Origin: Sphingomonas sp. PAMC 26621
GTDB lineage: Bacteria; Pseudomonadota; Alphaproteobacteria; Sphingomonadales; Sphingomonadaceae
DNA length: 64,000 bases
Assembly (NCBI RefSeq): GCF_000251145.1
Contig: NZ_AIDW01000003.1
Location: 124,001 to 188,000 of the forward strand
Direction: 5' to 3'
Under the pieces are notes generated by a model. That model had not been told where the DNA came from, searched no databases, and saw only the letters and a list, made by a program, of their open reading frames with translations. Position numbers and translations under genes: made by a program. Below, piece after piece: positions 1 to 9,421 of the stretch (positions are counted from its first letter, which is position 1; the number at the start of each line of letters is the position of its first letter).

Positions 1-403
1 CCACGGCAACCCCGAGGTTATACGCGATCGGCGTCAGCGCGACGGTTGCGACCGGGATCGGCGACGCACGATCCGCCCGCGCGATCACACCGCGGACGCT
101 GCGCGCCTGCACCGCGACCGTCACCGCACGGCTGCCTTCACGGCGCGTGTCGGACGGGGTGAAACGGAAGCCGCTGGTATCGAGACCACCGCGCGCGAAC
201 ATCGCCGCGAGCCGCGGATCTGCCGACGCGGGCGTGAACGACCCGAGGCCACGCACCATCTGCGCACTGTGCCGCGGAATGATCCGCGGTGCGGGGGCAT
301 CGCTCGCGCCAAGCGCCGGAGCCACGGCGATGCCGAGGGCGACGAGCGACCCCACGGCAATCCCGGACATCCAGCGAGCAAACGACACTTCAGACCCCTT
401 CAC
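1..403 (-). CDS. Putative secreted protein, N-terminal part (runs off window)
   Basis: A minus-strand frame stays open from about 403 to the left edge, so only the N-terminal ~134 residues are present. The best start is a GTG at 403 with GAAGG a few bases upstream; an ATG at 370 is the alternative. The start is followed by a hydrophobic stretch ending near APALGAS, which reads as a Sec signal peptide. The mature part contains RIIPRHSAQMVRGLGSFTPA and then beta-rich sequence with repeated valine/alanine. I do not recognise the family. It is divergent from the DUF3576 lipoprotein gene. A competing plus-strand frame (147-581) lacks any sensible N-terminus. Export is inferred; the function is unknown. 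Confidence 0.55.
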   Translation of the reverse strand, partial: MKGSEVSFARWMSGIAVGSLVALGIAVAPALGASDAPAPRIIPRHSAQMVRGLGSFTPASADPRLAAMFARGGLDTSGFRFTPSDTRREGSRAVTVAVQARSVRGVIARADRASPIPVATVALTPIAYNLGVAV

Positions 404-483
404 GTGTACCTTCGTGGCACTATCATGTTGCGAGGCGACTACCATGATTCAATCCGGTACCGCCACCATTCCGACTCATTTTT

Positions 484-503
484 CCCGGACAGTGTCGTCC
501 GGG
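484..503. repeat. Perfect 7-bp inverted repeat in divergent intergenic region
   Basis: CCCGGAC and GTCCGGG flank a 6-base spacer, between the divergent starts of the secreted-protein gene and the DUF3576 gene. A T-run lies on its left side on the plus strand, so it does not form a Rho-independent terminator in either direction. It could be an operator or a leader hairpin; nothing more can be said. The rest of 404-625 shows no other recognisable element. Confidence 0.35.
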
Positions 504-625
504 CCACACTCTTTACCACCCGCGTTCTTGCACTTTCGTTACCGACGGTCGTGCTTGCGGCAAACGCGGGACATTCTATAGATATCGCCGAACCCCCGAC
601 ACTCCGATTTGTTCAGGAACAGCCG

Positions 626-1075
626 ATGATCCGCCGCCCCCGCACCGCGATTCTGCTTTCGCTCGCGCTCATCGCCCCGCTGACGCTCGGCGCATGCGGC
701 CATAAGGGCGGTCGCCCGCAGAGTGCGGACCTCGCGGCATCGAAGGTCACGACGATCGGCGTCAACGCCTATCTGTGGCGCGCGAGCCTCGATACGCTGA
801 GCTTCATGCCGTTGCTCCAGACCGATTCCAACGGCGGCGTGATCGTCACCGACTGGTATATCAACCCCGCCGCACCGACCGAGCGCGTCAAGGTGACCGT
901 GACGATCCTCGACCAGGATCTGCGCGCGGACGGCCTGCGCGTGGCGTCGCTGCGGCAGGTCAACCAGAACGGCCAGTGGGTCGCAGCCCCGGTCCAGGCC
1001 GCGACCGTGCAGAAGCTCGAAGACATCATCCTCACGCGTGCCCGCGATCTGCGCCGCGCTGCCGTAACCCAGTAG
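626..1075 (+). CDS. DUF3576 family lipoprotein
   Basis: This 149-residue protein has an N-terminal signal anchor and a lipobox (LGAC, Cys24), so it is probably an outer-membrane lipoprotein. The body matches the DUF3576 pattern: an [14 protein letters not shown] segment, a VTDWYINP segment and an [10 protein letters not shown]-terminus. The family is of unknown function and is typical of alphaproteobacteria, where it commonly sits just before leuS. Here it ends 13 bases before leuS. The ATG at 626 is chosen because upstream in-frame sequence is not signal-peptide-like and the lipobox then falls at the normal distance. Confidence 0.85.
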   Translation: MIRRPRTAILLSLALIAPLTLGACGHKGGRPQSADLAASKVTTIGVNAYLWRASLDTLSFMPLLQTDSNGGVIVTDWYINPAAPTERVKVTVTILDQDLRADGLRVASLRQVNQNGQWVAAPVQAATVQKLEDIILTRARDLRRAAVTQ

Positions 1076-1088
1076 GAATATCCGACCG

Positions 1089-3641
1089 ATGGCGTCACGC
1101 TTCAACGCGCTGAAGGCGGACGCGGCCTGGCAGAAGGTGTGGGACGACCGCCGCACCTTCGCCGCGCGCGACGACAGCCCCAAGCCCCGTTCCTATGTGC
1201 TCGAGATGTTCCCCTATCCGTCGGGGAAGATCCACATGGGGCACGTCCGCAACTATACGATGGGTGACGTGCTCGCGCGGTTCCGCCGGATGCAGGGGAT
1301 GGAAGTCCTCCACCCGATGGGCTGGGACGCATTCGGCATGCCCGCCGAGAATGCGGCGATGGAAAAGGGCGTCCATCCGGGCGGCTGGACCCGCGACAAT
1401 ATCGCGACGATGAAGGCGCAGCTGAAGCGGCTGGGCTTTGCGCTCGACTGGACGCGCGAACTGGCGACGTGCGAGCCTGAGTATTACGGGCACGAGCAGG
1501 CGCTGTTTCTCGAGCTGTTCCGCCATGGCTTGGTCTATCGCAAGGAAAGCTCGGTCAACTGGGATCCGGTCGACATGACCGTGCTCGCCAATGAACAGGT
1601 GATCGACGGGCGCGGCTGGCGTTCGGGCGCTTTGGTCGAGCGGCGCAAGCTGTCGCAGTGGTTCTTGAAGATCACCGATTTTGCGGACGAGCTGCTCGAA
1701 GGCTTGGGCGCGCTCGAGCATTGGCCCGACAAGGTCAAGCTGATGCAGGAAAACTGGATCGGGCGCAGCCGCGGGTTGCAGTTCCGCTTCAAGCTGTCCG
1801 ACGGCGGGTCGGTCGAGGTGTTCACCACCCGCCCGGACACGATGTTCGGGTCGAGCTTCGTCGCGGTCGCGGCGGATCACCCGATCGCGCAGGCGCTCGC
1901 CGAGAATAGCCCCGAAGCCGCTGATTTCATTGCCTTGTGCAAGCGCGGCGGCACCACCGCGGCGGAGATGGACACGCAGGAGAAGCTCGGCTTCGATACC
2001 GGGCTGACCGCGCAACATCCGTTCGATCCCGACCTGCAACTGCCCGTCTTCATCGCGAACTTCGTGCTGATGGAATATGGCACCGGCGCGGTGTTCGGCG
2101 TGCCCGCGCACGACCAGCGCGATCTCGACTTCGCGCGCAAATACGATCTGCCGGTTCGGCGTGTCGTCTCCGATGGCGACGTCACCGATCCGCTGTTCAC
2201 CGGAAACACCGCGTATACCGGCCCCGGCACGCTGGTGAATTCGCATTTCCTCGACGGCATGGACATCGAGGACGCCAAGCGCACCGTCATCACCCGCGCC
2301 GAGGATGGCGGCTGGGGCACCGGATCGACCGTGTTCCGCCTGCGCGACTGGGGCGTCAGCCGCCAGCGCTATTGGGGTACGCCGATCCCGATCATCCACT
2401 GCGACGCATGCGGCGCAGTGCCGGTCCCCGCGGACCAGCTCCCCGTCGTGCTGCCCGAGGACGTCAGCTTCGACATCCCCGGCAACCCGCTCGACCGGCA
2501 TCCGACCTGGAAGAACGTCCCCTGTCCGTCCTGCGGAGGTGCCGCACGGCGCGAGACCGACACGCTTGATACGTTCGTCGATTCCTCCTGGTATTTCATC
2601 CGCTTCGCCAGCCAGCCCAAGGACAAGCCGTTCGACCGCGCGGTCGCCGAGCAGTGGCTGCCGGTCGCGCAATATATCGGCGGCGTGGAACATGCGATCC
2701 TCCACTTGCTCTACGCCCGCTTCTGGACGCGCGCGCTGCGGCATATCGGGATGCTCGACGTGGCGGAGCCGTTCGCGGGGCTGTTCACCCAAGGGATGGT
2801 CACGCACGAGACCTATAGCCGCCAGGTGACCGAGATCGGCACCGACGGGACCGACACGATCACCAAGCCTTTGTGGCTGTCGCTCGACGACATCGACAAG
2901 CGTGGCGACGGCTATGTCGAACGCGCGACCGGCGAGGCGGTCACGGTCGGCCGCATCGAGAAGATGTCGAAGTCGAAGAAGAACACCGTCGACCCCACCG
3001 GCATCGTCGACCAGTACGGCGCCGACGCGACGCGCTGGTTCATGCTGTCCGATTCCCCGCCCGAGCGCGACTTGCCGTGGAGCGAAAGCGGGATCGAAGG
3101 CTCGTGGCGCTTCATCCAGCGCGTCTGGCGGTTGTTCGACGGCGACAAGAGCGGCCAGTCCGGCACCGTCGACGCGCCGCTCGACCGCAAGCTCCACCAG
3201 ACGATCGCGGGAATCGCGGTCGATATCGAGGCGCTCGCGTTCAACAAGGCGGTCGCCAAGCTGTTCGAGCTGGTCAATGCGATCGAACGCGCCGCCCCCT
3301 CCGCATCGCGCGACACTGCAATCGCGACGCTGATGCGCCTCGTCGCCCCGATGGCGCCGCATATCGCGGAGGAAGCCTGGGCCGCCGCAGGAAACGAAGG
3401 CCTGATCGCCGACGCACCGTGGCCCGAGGTAAACCCTGCGCTGCTGGTCGAGGACGAGGTCACCATCGCGGTGCAGATCAACGGCAAGCTGCGCGACACG
3501 CTGGTGATGCCCAAAGGGACCGCTCGTGACGTGCTCGAAGCTGCCGCGCTCGCTTCGGACAAGATCGTCCGCATCCTCGATGGCAATCCGCCACGAAAGG
3601 TGATCGTCGTGCCCGACCGTCTCGTGAACCTCGTCGCATGA
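1089..3641 (+). CDS. leuS: Leucine--tRNA ligase
   Basis: Class I aminoacyl-tRNA synthetase that charges tRNA-Leu in the cytoplasm. The HIGH-type motif HMGH is at residues 49-52 inside [15 protein letters not shown], and KMSKS is at 625-629. The CP1 editing domain lies between them, followed by the anticodon-binding domain and a C-terminal domain ending PDRLVNLVA. Length 850 aa is normal. The stop codon overlaps the ATG of lptE (ATGA), so leuS, lptE and holA look like one operon, as in other alphaproteobacteria. Confidence 0.98.
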   Translation: MASRFNALKADAAWQKVWDDRRTFAARDDSPKPRSYVLEMFPYPSGKIHMGHVRNYTMGDVLARFRRMQGMEVLHPMGWDAFGMPAENAAMEKGVHPGGWTRDNIATMKAQLKRLGFALDWTRELATCEPEYYGHEQALFLELFRHGLVYRKESSVNWDPVDMTVLANEQVIDGRGWRSGALVERRKLSQWFLKITDFADELLEGLGALEHWPDKVKLMQENWIGRSRGLQFRFKLSDGGSVEVFTTRPDTMFGSSFVAVAADHPIAQALAENSPEAADFIALCKRGGTTAAEMDTQEKLGFDTGLTAQHPFDPDLQLPVFIANFVLMEYGTGAVFGVPAHDQRDLDFARKYDLPVRRVVSDGDVTDPLFTGNTAYTGPGTLVNSHFLDGMDIEDAKRTVITRAEDGGWGTGSTVFRLRDWGVSRQRYWGTPIPIIHCDACGAVPVPADQLPVVLPEDVSFDIPGNPLDRHPTWKNVPCPSCGGAARRETDTLDTFVDSSWYFIRFASQPKDKPFDRAVAEQWLPVAQYIGGVEHAILHLLYARFWTRALRHIGMLDVAEPFAGLFTQGMVTHETYSRQVTEIGTDGTDTITKPLWLSLDDIDKRGDGYVERATGEAVTVGRIEKMSKSKKNTVDPTGIVDQYGADATRWFMLSDSPPERDLPWSESGIEGSWRFIQRVWRLFDGDKSGQSGTVDAPLDRKLHQTIAGIAVDIEALAFNKAVAKLFELVNAIERAAPSASRDTAIATLMRLVAPMAPHIAEEAWAAAGNEGLIADAPWPEVNPALLVEDEVTIAVQINGKLRDTLVMPKGTARDVLEAAALASDKIVRILDGNPPRKVIVVPDRLVNLVA

Positions 3642-4141
3642 AGCGCATCCTGCCGCTCGCGGTTGCCGCGCTTGCGCTGTCGGGCTGTGGCCTGCGCCCG
3701 CTCTATTCGGGCGGCAGCACCGGCACCGTCGCGACCACGCTGGCCGCGGTCGATGTCGGAGCGATCGAGGGCAAGGCCGGCTGGCTGATGGGCAATGCGC
3801 TGCGCGACCGGTTCCACAGCGGCCAGGGCACCGCGGTCCGCTATCGGCTCGAGGTCAAGCTCGACGACAAGATCATCGGGCTCGGCATCCGCCGCGACGA
3901 CAGCATCTCTCGCGAACGCCGGACATTGCGCGCGCGCTACCAGCTCGTCGATCTGAGCAACGGATCGGTACTGCTCGATGCCGCAGCAGGGTCCGACGCG
4001 GGGATCGACTCGGTCGGCTCCGAATATGCGACGATCGCCGCAGAAAACAGCGCGCTCGAGCGGTTGTCGCAGATCGTCGCGGACCAGATCGTCACGCGAG
4101 TCGCGACCTATGTCGACCACGCTGACCGTGCGGCGCGCTGA
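3638..4141 (+). CDS. lptE: LPS assembly lipoprotein LptE
   Basis: This 167-residue protein starts with a lipoprotein signal (lipobox LSGC, Cys17) followed by GLRPLYSGG, the signature start of alphaproteobacterial LptE. LptE plugs the LptD barrel in the outer membrane and helps insert lipopolysaccharide. The family is poorly conserved in sequence, so position counts: it lies between leuS and holA, where LptE is encoded across proteobacteria. Its ATG overlaps the leuS stop by four bases, which implies translational coupling. Confidence 0.9.
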   Translation: MKRILPLAVAALALSGCGLRPLYSGGSTGTVATTLAAVDVGAIEGKAGWLMGNALRDRFHSGQGTAVRYRLEVKLDDKIIGLGIRRDDSISRERRTLRARYQLVDLSNGSVLLDAAAGSDAGIDSVGSEYATIAAENSALERLSQIVADQIVTRVATYVDHADRAAR

Positions 4142-4162
4142 CGCGGCCCGGGAGCCGCGCCT

Positions 4163-5179
4163 GTGAAAGCCAATCTCAATCAGATTACCCGCGCAATCGA
4201 TGCGGTCAGCCCCGACGTTCGGCTGTACCTGCTCTACGGCCCCGACGAAGCGGGCGCGCGCGATGTCGCCACGCGGCTGGCGCGCGCGCTCGGGCCTGAG
4301 GCGGAACGGGTCGATCTCGAACCGTCGCAGCTCAAATCGAGCCCTGGGCTGCTCGCGGACGAGGCGGCTTCGCTATCGCTGTTCGGCACCGCCCGTCATA
4401 TCCGCGTCACGGGTGCGGGCGAGGAAAGCGTCGCCGCCTGCACGATGCTGCTGGCAGCCGAACGTGGCGGCAACCCGGTCGTGGTGATCTCGCCCGGGGC
4501 CAAGGCGTCGTCCGCACTGGTCAAGCTCGCCACCGCCGACCCGCGCGCGATGGTCTGCGCGTTCTACGTCCCCGATGCGGGCGAGGCAGACAAGCTCGCG
4601 ACCAGTATCGCGCGCGAACAGGGGCTGCGCACGACCGGATCGACCGCCGGGCGGATCGCGGTCGCGGCCGCCGGGGACCGCGCAGTGATGACCCGCGAGC
4701 TCGAGAAGATCGCGCTATACCTCGACGCCGCCCCCGAACGCCCGCGCGAACTCGACGATGCGACGCTCGACGCGATCGGTGCGGACCTTGGCGATGCCGA
4801 AATGTCGCGCGCAATCGAAGCCGCGATCGATGGCGGCCCCGACCGACTTGCCGACGAACTCGCGCGGCTGGACGTGGCAGGAAGCTCGCCGATCCCGCTG
4901 CTGCGCCAATTGGTGCGCCGGCTGATGGCGATTTCGGAAATGCGCGCCGAGATCGACGCCGGTGCCAATGCCAACTCGCTGATCGAACGCGTCTTCTTTC
5001 GGGAACGCGCCGCCACGACGCGCGCCTTGCGGATCTGGTCTGCCCCCGCGCTCAGCGCGGCGATCGATCGTGTCCGCCGTGCGGAACGCGCGACGATGGC
5101 GCCGAACAATGCCGGCAATGTCCTGGCAGACCAGGCAATCGTCGCGGTCGCGCGGATCGCGGCGCGGCAGAACAGCTAG
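4163..5179 (+). CDS. holA: DNA polymerase III subunit delta
   Basis: 338 residues beginning with a GTG codon 21 bases after lptE. The N-terminus (KANLNQITRAIDA, then LYLLYGPDEAGARDVATRLA) is the AAA-like fold of HolA with a degenerate P-loop, as expected for the non-ATPase delta wrench. Delta opens the beta sliding clamp inside the clamp-loader complex. The C-terminal helical collar region (PLLRQLVRRLMAISEMR) is also present. It converges on parB with a 53-base gap that shows no clear terminator. Confidence 0.95.
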   Translation: MKANLNQITRAIDAVSPDVRLYLLYGPDEAGARDVATRLARALGPEAERVDLEPSQLKSSPGLLADEAASLSLFGTARHIRVTGAGEESVAACTMLLAAERGGNPVVVISPGAKASSALVKLATADPRAMVCAFYVPDAGEADKLATSIAREQGLRTTGSTAGRIAVAAAGDRAVMTRELEKIALYLDAAPERPRELDDATLDAIGADLGDAEMSRAIEAAIDGGPDRLADELARLDVAGSSPIPLLRQLVRRLMAISEMRAEIDAGANANSLIERVFFRERAATTRALRIWSAPALSAAIDRVRRAERATMAPNNAGNVLADQAIVAVARIAARQNS

Positions 5180-5232
5180 ACGACGCTCTCACGGCTCCCG
5201 ACCGGTGGGGTGCGCCTAGATGCGCTCGCCCG

Positions 5233-6114
5233 TCAGCCGCTGCAAACCATGTCGAGCTGGTCGAGCGTCGAATAGCTCAGCGTCAGCGTGCCGCCCTTCG
5301 GCCCGTACTGGACGCGCACCCCAAGCCCGAGCAAGTCGCCCAATTGATGCTCGAGCGCCGCGAGATCGGGGTCGCGCCCTGCCCCGTCGCTCTGCGAACG
5401 CTGGATCGGCTTGGTCGCGCGTACCAGCTTCTCGGTATCGCGCACCGAAAGCCCGCGATCGACGATCTTGTCCGCCAGCGCCTCGACATCGGGCGCGCCG
5501 ATCAGCGCGCGCGCATGCCCCATCGACAGCGCGCCGTGGAGCACGCGCTCCTGCACCTGCTTGGGGAGTTCGAGCAGTCGTAACAGGTTCGCAACGTGGC
5601 TGCGCGATTTGTGGACGAGCTTGCCGAGCGCTTCCTGCGTATGCCCGAAATCCTCGATCAATCGCTGATAGGCCTCTGCCTCTTCGATCGCGTTGAGATC
5701 CTGTCGCTGGATATTCTCGACCAGCGCGACTTCCATCGTCTGCGTGTCGTCGAAATCGCGGACGATCACCGGGACTTCATGCAAACGTGCGCGCTGCGCC
5801 GCGCGCCAGCGGCGCTCGCCTGCGACGATCTGATAACCCGTCCCATGCGGCCGAACGACGATAGGCTGGATCAGCCCCCGCAACGCGATCGACTGCGTGA
5901 GCTCCTCGAGCGCGGCCTCGTCGAAATGCCGACGCGGCTGGCATGGATGAGGGGTCAGCGATCCGACCGGCAACGAGCGGATTCCCGGCGACGCCCCCGC
6001 CTGTGACCCGCCCACGGGCTCCTCGCGCGCCAGGTCGCCCATCAGGGCGTTGAGGCCACGCCCGAGGCCGGAGCGGGGCTTGGGACGGGTAGCGGGGGTG
6101 GTGGTGTCGGTCAT
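5233..6114 (-). CDS. parB: Chromosome partitioning protein ParB
   Basis: 293-residue ParB/Noc family CTPase and DNA-binding protein. It has the N-terminal SGLGRGLNALMGD segment, the CTP-binding core with GERRWRAAQRA and ENIQRQDLNAIEEA, a helix-turn-helix (TQEALGKLVHKSRSHVANLLRLLELP) and a C-terminal dimerisation domain ending in the antisense of 5233. It loads on parS and spreads. Two parS sites occur within 4 kb. The ATG overlaps the parA stop (ATGA), the standard parAB arrangement. Confidence 0.98.
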   Translation of the reverse strand: MTDTTTPATRPKPRSGLGRGLNALMGDLAREEPVGGSQAGASPGIRSLPVGSLTPHPCQPRRHFDEAALEELTQSIALRGLIQPIVVRPHGTGYQIVAGERRWRAAQRARLHEVPVIVRDFDDTQTMEVALVENIQRQDLNAIEEAEAYQRLIEDFGHTQEALGKLVHKSRSHVANLLRLLELPKQVQERVLHGALSMGHARALIGAPDVEALADKIVDRGLSVRDTEKLVRATKPIQRSQSDGAGRDPDLAALEHQLGDLLGLGVRVQYGPKGGTLTLSYSTLDQLDMVCSG

Positions 6115-6917
6115 GCGGCCCTGGCTGGCTGGGGTTCAAGGATCGGCTTTGGCGCGCCGGGCAAACGCGCGATCAGTTCGCGGGCAAGCGCGATATAGGC
6201 CTCGGACCCAAGGCACCGATGATCATAGATCAGCGCGGGAAGACCATGGCTCGGCGCTTCGGACAGGCGAACGTTGCGCGGGATCACCGTATCGAACACC
6301 ACCCGACCAAGCACCGCGCGGACGTCGTTCGCGACCTGTTCGGTGAGGCGGTTGCGGCGGTCGTACATCGTCAGCGCAACCCCCATGATCGACAGGCCGG
6401 GGTTGAATCGTTCACGGATCCGCTCGACCGTATTGAGCAGTTGGCTGAGCCCCTCGAGCGCGAAGAATTCGCACTGCAGCGGGACGAGCAGCGAATTGGA
6501 CGCGACCATCGCATTGAGGGTCAGCAACCCGAGCGACGGCGGGCAATCGATCAGCACGACATCCCAACGGTGATCCGACCGCGCCAGCGCCCGCGACAGA
6601 CGGTGCGTGCGCTCCTCATATTCGACCAGTTCGATCTCCGCCCCCGACAGATCGACCGTTGCGGGAACGATATCGAGCAGTGGAACGACCGTCGGCACCG
6701 CAGCCGCTTCGATCGTAATTTCCCCAAGCAGGATGTCGTACGTCGAATGCGTCCGGTCGGCGCGGCTGATTCCAAGGCCCGTTGACGCGTTTCCTTGCGG
6801 ATCGAGGTCGAGCAAGAGTACGCGCAGCCCGGTTGCCGCGAGCGCGGTTCCGAGATTGATGGCCGTCGTGGTCTTCCCCACCCCGCCTTTTTGATTCGCG
6901 ATCGCAATGACGTTCAT
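6111..6917 (-). CDS. parA: Chromosome partitioning ATPase ParA
   Basis: 268 residues with the deviant Walker A motif KGGVGKTT near residues 10-17, the Walker B region VLIDCPPSLGLLTLN and the family motif LDLDPQGNAS. ParA binds DNA non-specifically in its ATP form and drives ParB-parS complexes apart during chromosome segregation. The start codon overlaps the stop of rsmG, so mnmG-rsmG-parA-parB are tightly coupled. Confidence 0.98.
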   Translation of the reverse strand: MNVIAIANQKGGVGKTTTAINLGTALAATGLRVLLLDLDPQGNASTGLGISRADRTHSTYDILLGEITIEAAAVPTVVPLLDIVPATVDLSGAEIELVEYEERTHRLSRALARSDHRWDVVLIDCPPSLGLLTLNAMVASNSLLVPLQCEFFALEGLSQLLNTVERIRERFNPGLSIMGVALTMYDRRNRLTEQVANDVRAVLGRVVFDTVIPRNVRLSEAPSHGLPALIYDHRCLGSEAYIALARELIARLPGAPKPILEPQPARAA

Positions 6918-7525
6918 CGCCGTGTCACCCCTGATGCGAGTATGATCATCGACGCGGGGTCGGTGATGCTATGTTCCACGTGAAACACACCATGCCATGC
7001 CTTCTTCGCACTGGCCACCTCTTCCAGCGCGGACTTGCCCTTGGGCAGGATCCAGCGCGTCTCCGGGGTCGCAACATGCGCGCTCCAGGCGAAAAGATTG
7101 TCGAGCGACGCGACCGCACGGGCGGTGATGATATCTGCCTGGAGTGTTACCGTCTCCACGCGCGAGCACCGAACAACGACGCGGGCGTGAACCCCCACCG
7201 CGTCCGCAAGCTCGGACAGGAACGTAGCGCGGCGTCGCCGTGGTTCCACCAAGCAAACGGTATGCTCGCCCAACATAGCGAGCACCATCCCGGGAAACCC
7301 CGCCCCGCTCCCGATGTCGAGCCAAAGCCCGGTCCGTGGCGCATGATCGAGCAACTGCGCCGAGTCGACGATATGGCGGTTCCAGATCGTCTCCATCGTG
7401 GACGGCGCGATCAGGTTCTGACGCACCGCCTCAGCGGCAACATGCGCAACGAGGATGGAAAGCCGATCGACCGCAGCCGCGCCATAGCGGTCCGCGATCC
7501 AGCCTTTTGCTTCCTCTTCGGTCAT
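6914..7525 (-). CDS. rsmG: 16S rRNA (guanine(527)-N7)-methyltransferase RsmG
   Basis: 203-residue SAM-dependent methyltransferase (GidB). The SAM-binding loop [15 protein letters not shown] and the [15 protein letters not shown] segment are typical. It methylates G527 of 16S rRNA; loss of the family member elsewhere gives low-level streptomycin resistance. It overlaps mnmG upstream and parA downstream by four bases each. Its 3' end contains a perfect parS sequence on the DNA. Confidence 0.97.
   Translation of the reverse strand: MTEEEAKGWIADRYGAAAVDRLSILVAHVAAEAVRQNLIAPSTMETIWNRHIVDSAQLLDHAPRTGLWLDIGSGAGFPGMVLAMLGEHTVCLVEPRRRRATFLSELADAVGVHARVVVRCSRVETVTLQADIITARAVASLDNLFAWSAHVATPETRWILPKGKSALEEVASAKKAWHGVFHVEHSITDPASMIILASGVTRR
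6972..6987. promoter_or_regulatory. parS: parS centromere site 1 (inside rsmG)
   Basis: TGTTCCACGTGAAACA matches the canonical 16-bp bacterial parS consensus exactly. It is the ParB nucleation site. It lies in the 3' part of the rsmG coding sequence, about 55 bases before parA and 7.5 kb from the predicted oriC. Confidence 0.93.
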
Positions 7526-9366
7526 GCCGCGCGCCGGCGAACGTGCAACAGGATGGCCGTCAGCGCGGCGGGCGTAATACCGCGGATCCGCCCTGCCCCG
7601 CCCAGCGTCGCTGGCCGAGCCGCATTCAGCCGCTCGATCATCTCGGTCGACAATCCGGCGATCCCCGCAAAGTCGGTCGCGTCCGGGATGAGGATCGTAT
7701 CATTCGCGCGAAGCGCGCGGACCTCCTCATCCTGTCGCGCAACATAAGGGGCGTAACGCGCATCTTCCGCACCCTCGCTACGGACATCGGGCGTTACTGT
7801 GGTCGCGATATCAGGCGCGACCATATCGAGCGTCACACCAGCAACGCGGAGCCATTCCGCACCGCTTCGCAGGACCGGCGCTTGCTCGATCGGCGCACCG
7901 CGTTCCCGCAGTATTGCCGACGAAACCGGCTGTTCCAGCGCCTCAGCGACATGCGCGAGCATCTCAGACCGTCTCTCAAGTCGGTCTCGCCGGGCGGTGC
8001 TGAGACACCCGAGCCGTTCGGCGATCGGCGACAGCCGGGTCTCGGCATTGTCCGCACGCAACCGCAAGCGGAACTCCGCGCGTGCCGTAAGCATGCGATA
8101 CGGCTCGGTGATCCCCTGCAACACCAGATCGTCGATCATCACGCCGAGATAGCTCGACGCCCGGTCGAGCACCAGTGTTGCGCTGCCCTGCGCCCGAGCC
8201 GCGGCGTTGATCCCAGCGATCAGCCCCTGCCCGGCGGCTTCCTCATAGCCAGTCGTACCGTTGATCTGGCCGCAGCAGAACAACCCCGGCATCGCGCGCA
8301 CCTCGAGCGTCGGTGCCAGCGCCCGCGGATCGATGTGGTCATATTCAACCGCGTAACCGGGCGCGAGGATCCGTGTCTGTTCGAGCCCCGGAATCGACGC
8401 GATCATCGCTTGCTGGATATCAACCGGGAGCGATGTCGAAATCCCGTTGGGATAGATCACATGATCGTCGAGGCCCTCGGGTTCGAGGAAGATTTGATGT
8501 CCGTCGCGATCCCCGAAGCGGTGGATCTTGTCCTCGATCGATGGGCAGTAACGCGGTCCCTGCCCCGCAATGTCACCGCCGAACAGCGGCGAGCGATCGA
8601 GCCCTGCCCGGATCGCGCAATGCGTTTCCGGGCTCGTGCGCGTGATCGCGCAATGGACTTGCGGAAGCACCCGCCCCTCGGATGCGGGCGACATCGTCCA
8701 GGGGTCGTCATCGCTTGGCTGTTGTGCGAGCGCGGCCCAGTCGATCGTTCGCCCATCAAGCCGAGGCGGCGTCCCGGTCTTGAGCCGCGCCATCGGCAGC
8801 TTCGCTGCATACAGTTGCGCGGCCAGCAGGGAGGCAGCGGCCTCGCCCAACCGCCCACCGACACTTCGCTCTTCGCCGCAGAACATCCGGGCGCCGAGGA
8901 ATGTCCCCGTCGCAAGGATGACCGCTGCCGCTCGCAGGTGCCTGCCGTCGGCAAGAACGACACCAGAAACCGTGTTGGCGCGTTCGAGTATCAGCGCGGC
9001 AACTTCGCCCGTTACGATCGTAAGGGAAGGCTCGGCTGACAGCATTGCCTGGATTGCCGCAGCATAGCGCCGACGATCCGACTGTACGCGCGGCCCTTGG
9101 ACCGCCGCGCCTTTGCTACGATTGAGCATCCGGTAGTGAATGCCCGCCTGGTCGGTCGCGCGCGCAATGAGGCCGTCAAACGCGTCGACTTCGCGGACTA
9201 GGTGACCCTTACCGAGCCCCCCGATCGCAGGGTTGCACGACATCGCGCCGATCTTCTGCGGATCGAAGCTGACCAGCGCCGTACACGCGCCGCGCCGCGC
9301 CGCAGCGGCAGCCGCTTCGGTTCCAGCGTGACCGCCGCCAACGACGATAACATCGAACTGTTCCAT
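7522..9366 (-). CDS. mnmG: tRNA uridine-5-carboxymethylaminomethyl modification enzyme MnmG
   Basis: 614-residue FAD protein (GidA). The dinucleotide-binding motif [12 protein letters not shown] is at the N-terminus, followed by [20 protein letters not shown], a MnmG signature. Together with MnmE it installs the cmnm5 group on U34 of certain tRNAs. The C-terminal domain ([18 protein letters not shown]) is present. It sits between mnmE and rsmG; the 55-base gap to mnmE holds a second parS site. Confidence 0.98.
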   Translation of the reverse strand: MEQFDVIVVGGGHAGTEAAAAAARRGACTALVSFDPQKIGAMSCNPAIGGLGKGHLVREVDAFDGLIARATDQAGIHYRMLNRSKGAAVQGPRVQSDRRRYAAAIQAMLSAEPSLTIVTGEVAALILERANTVSGVVLADGRHLRAAAVILATGTFLGARMFCGEERSVGGRLGEAAASLLAAQLYAAKLPMARLKTGTPPRLDGRTIDWAALAQQPSDDDPWTMSPASEGRVLPQVHCAITRTSPETHCAIRAGLDRSPLFGGDIAGQGPRYCPSIEDKIHRFGDRDGHQIFLEPEGLDDHVIYPNGISTSLPVDIQQAMIASIPGLEQTRILAPGYAVEYDHIDPRALAPTLEVRAMPGLFCCGQINGTTGYEEAAGQGLIAGINAAARAQGSATLVLDRASSYLGVMIDDLVLQGITEPYRMLTARAEFRLRLRADNAETRLSPIAERLGCLSTARRDRLERRSEMLAHVAEALEQPVSSAILRERGAPIEQAPVLRSGAEWLRVAGVTLDMVAPDIATTVTPDVRSEGAEDARYAPYVARQDEEVRALRANDTILIPDATDFAGIAGLSTEMIERLNAARPATLGGAGRIRGITPAALTAILLHVRRRAA

Positions 9367-9405
9367 GCTGCTATTCGCTAGGTCGCGCGGGCCGTGCTGT
9401 CAAAA

Positions 9406-9421
9406 CGTTCCACGTGGAACA
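9406..9421. promoter_or_regulatory. parS: parS centromere site 2 (mnmG-mnmE gap)
   Basis: CGTTCCACGTGGAACA has the perfect 14-bp palindrome GTTCCACGTGGAAC and differs from parS consensus only in the first flanking base. It fills the end of the mnmG-mnmE intergenic space and abuts the mnmE stop codon. Confidence 0.88.

Noticed and set aside
484..503. A terminator for the DUF3576 promoter region.
   Set aside because: The T-run is on the wrong side of the inverted repeat for either strand.
1095..3362. A 755-codon open frame antisense to leuS.
   Set aside because: leuS on the other strand has all synthetase motifs; long antisense frames are common in GC-rich DNA and this one has no family features.
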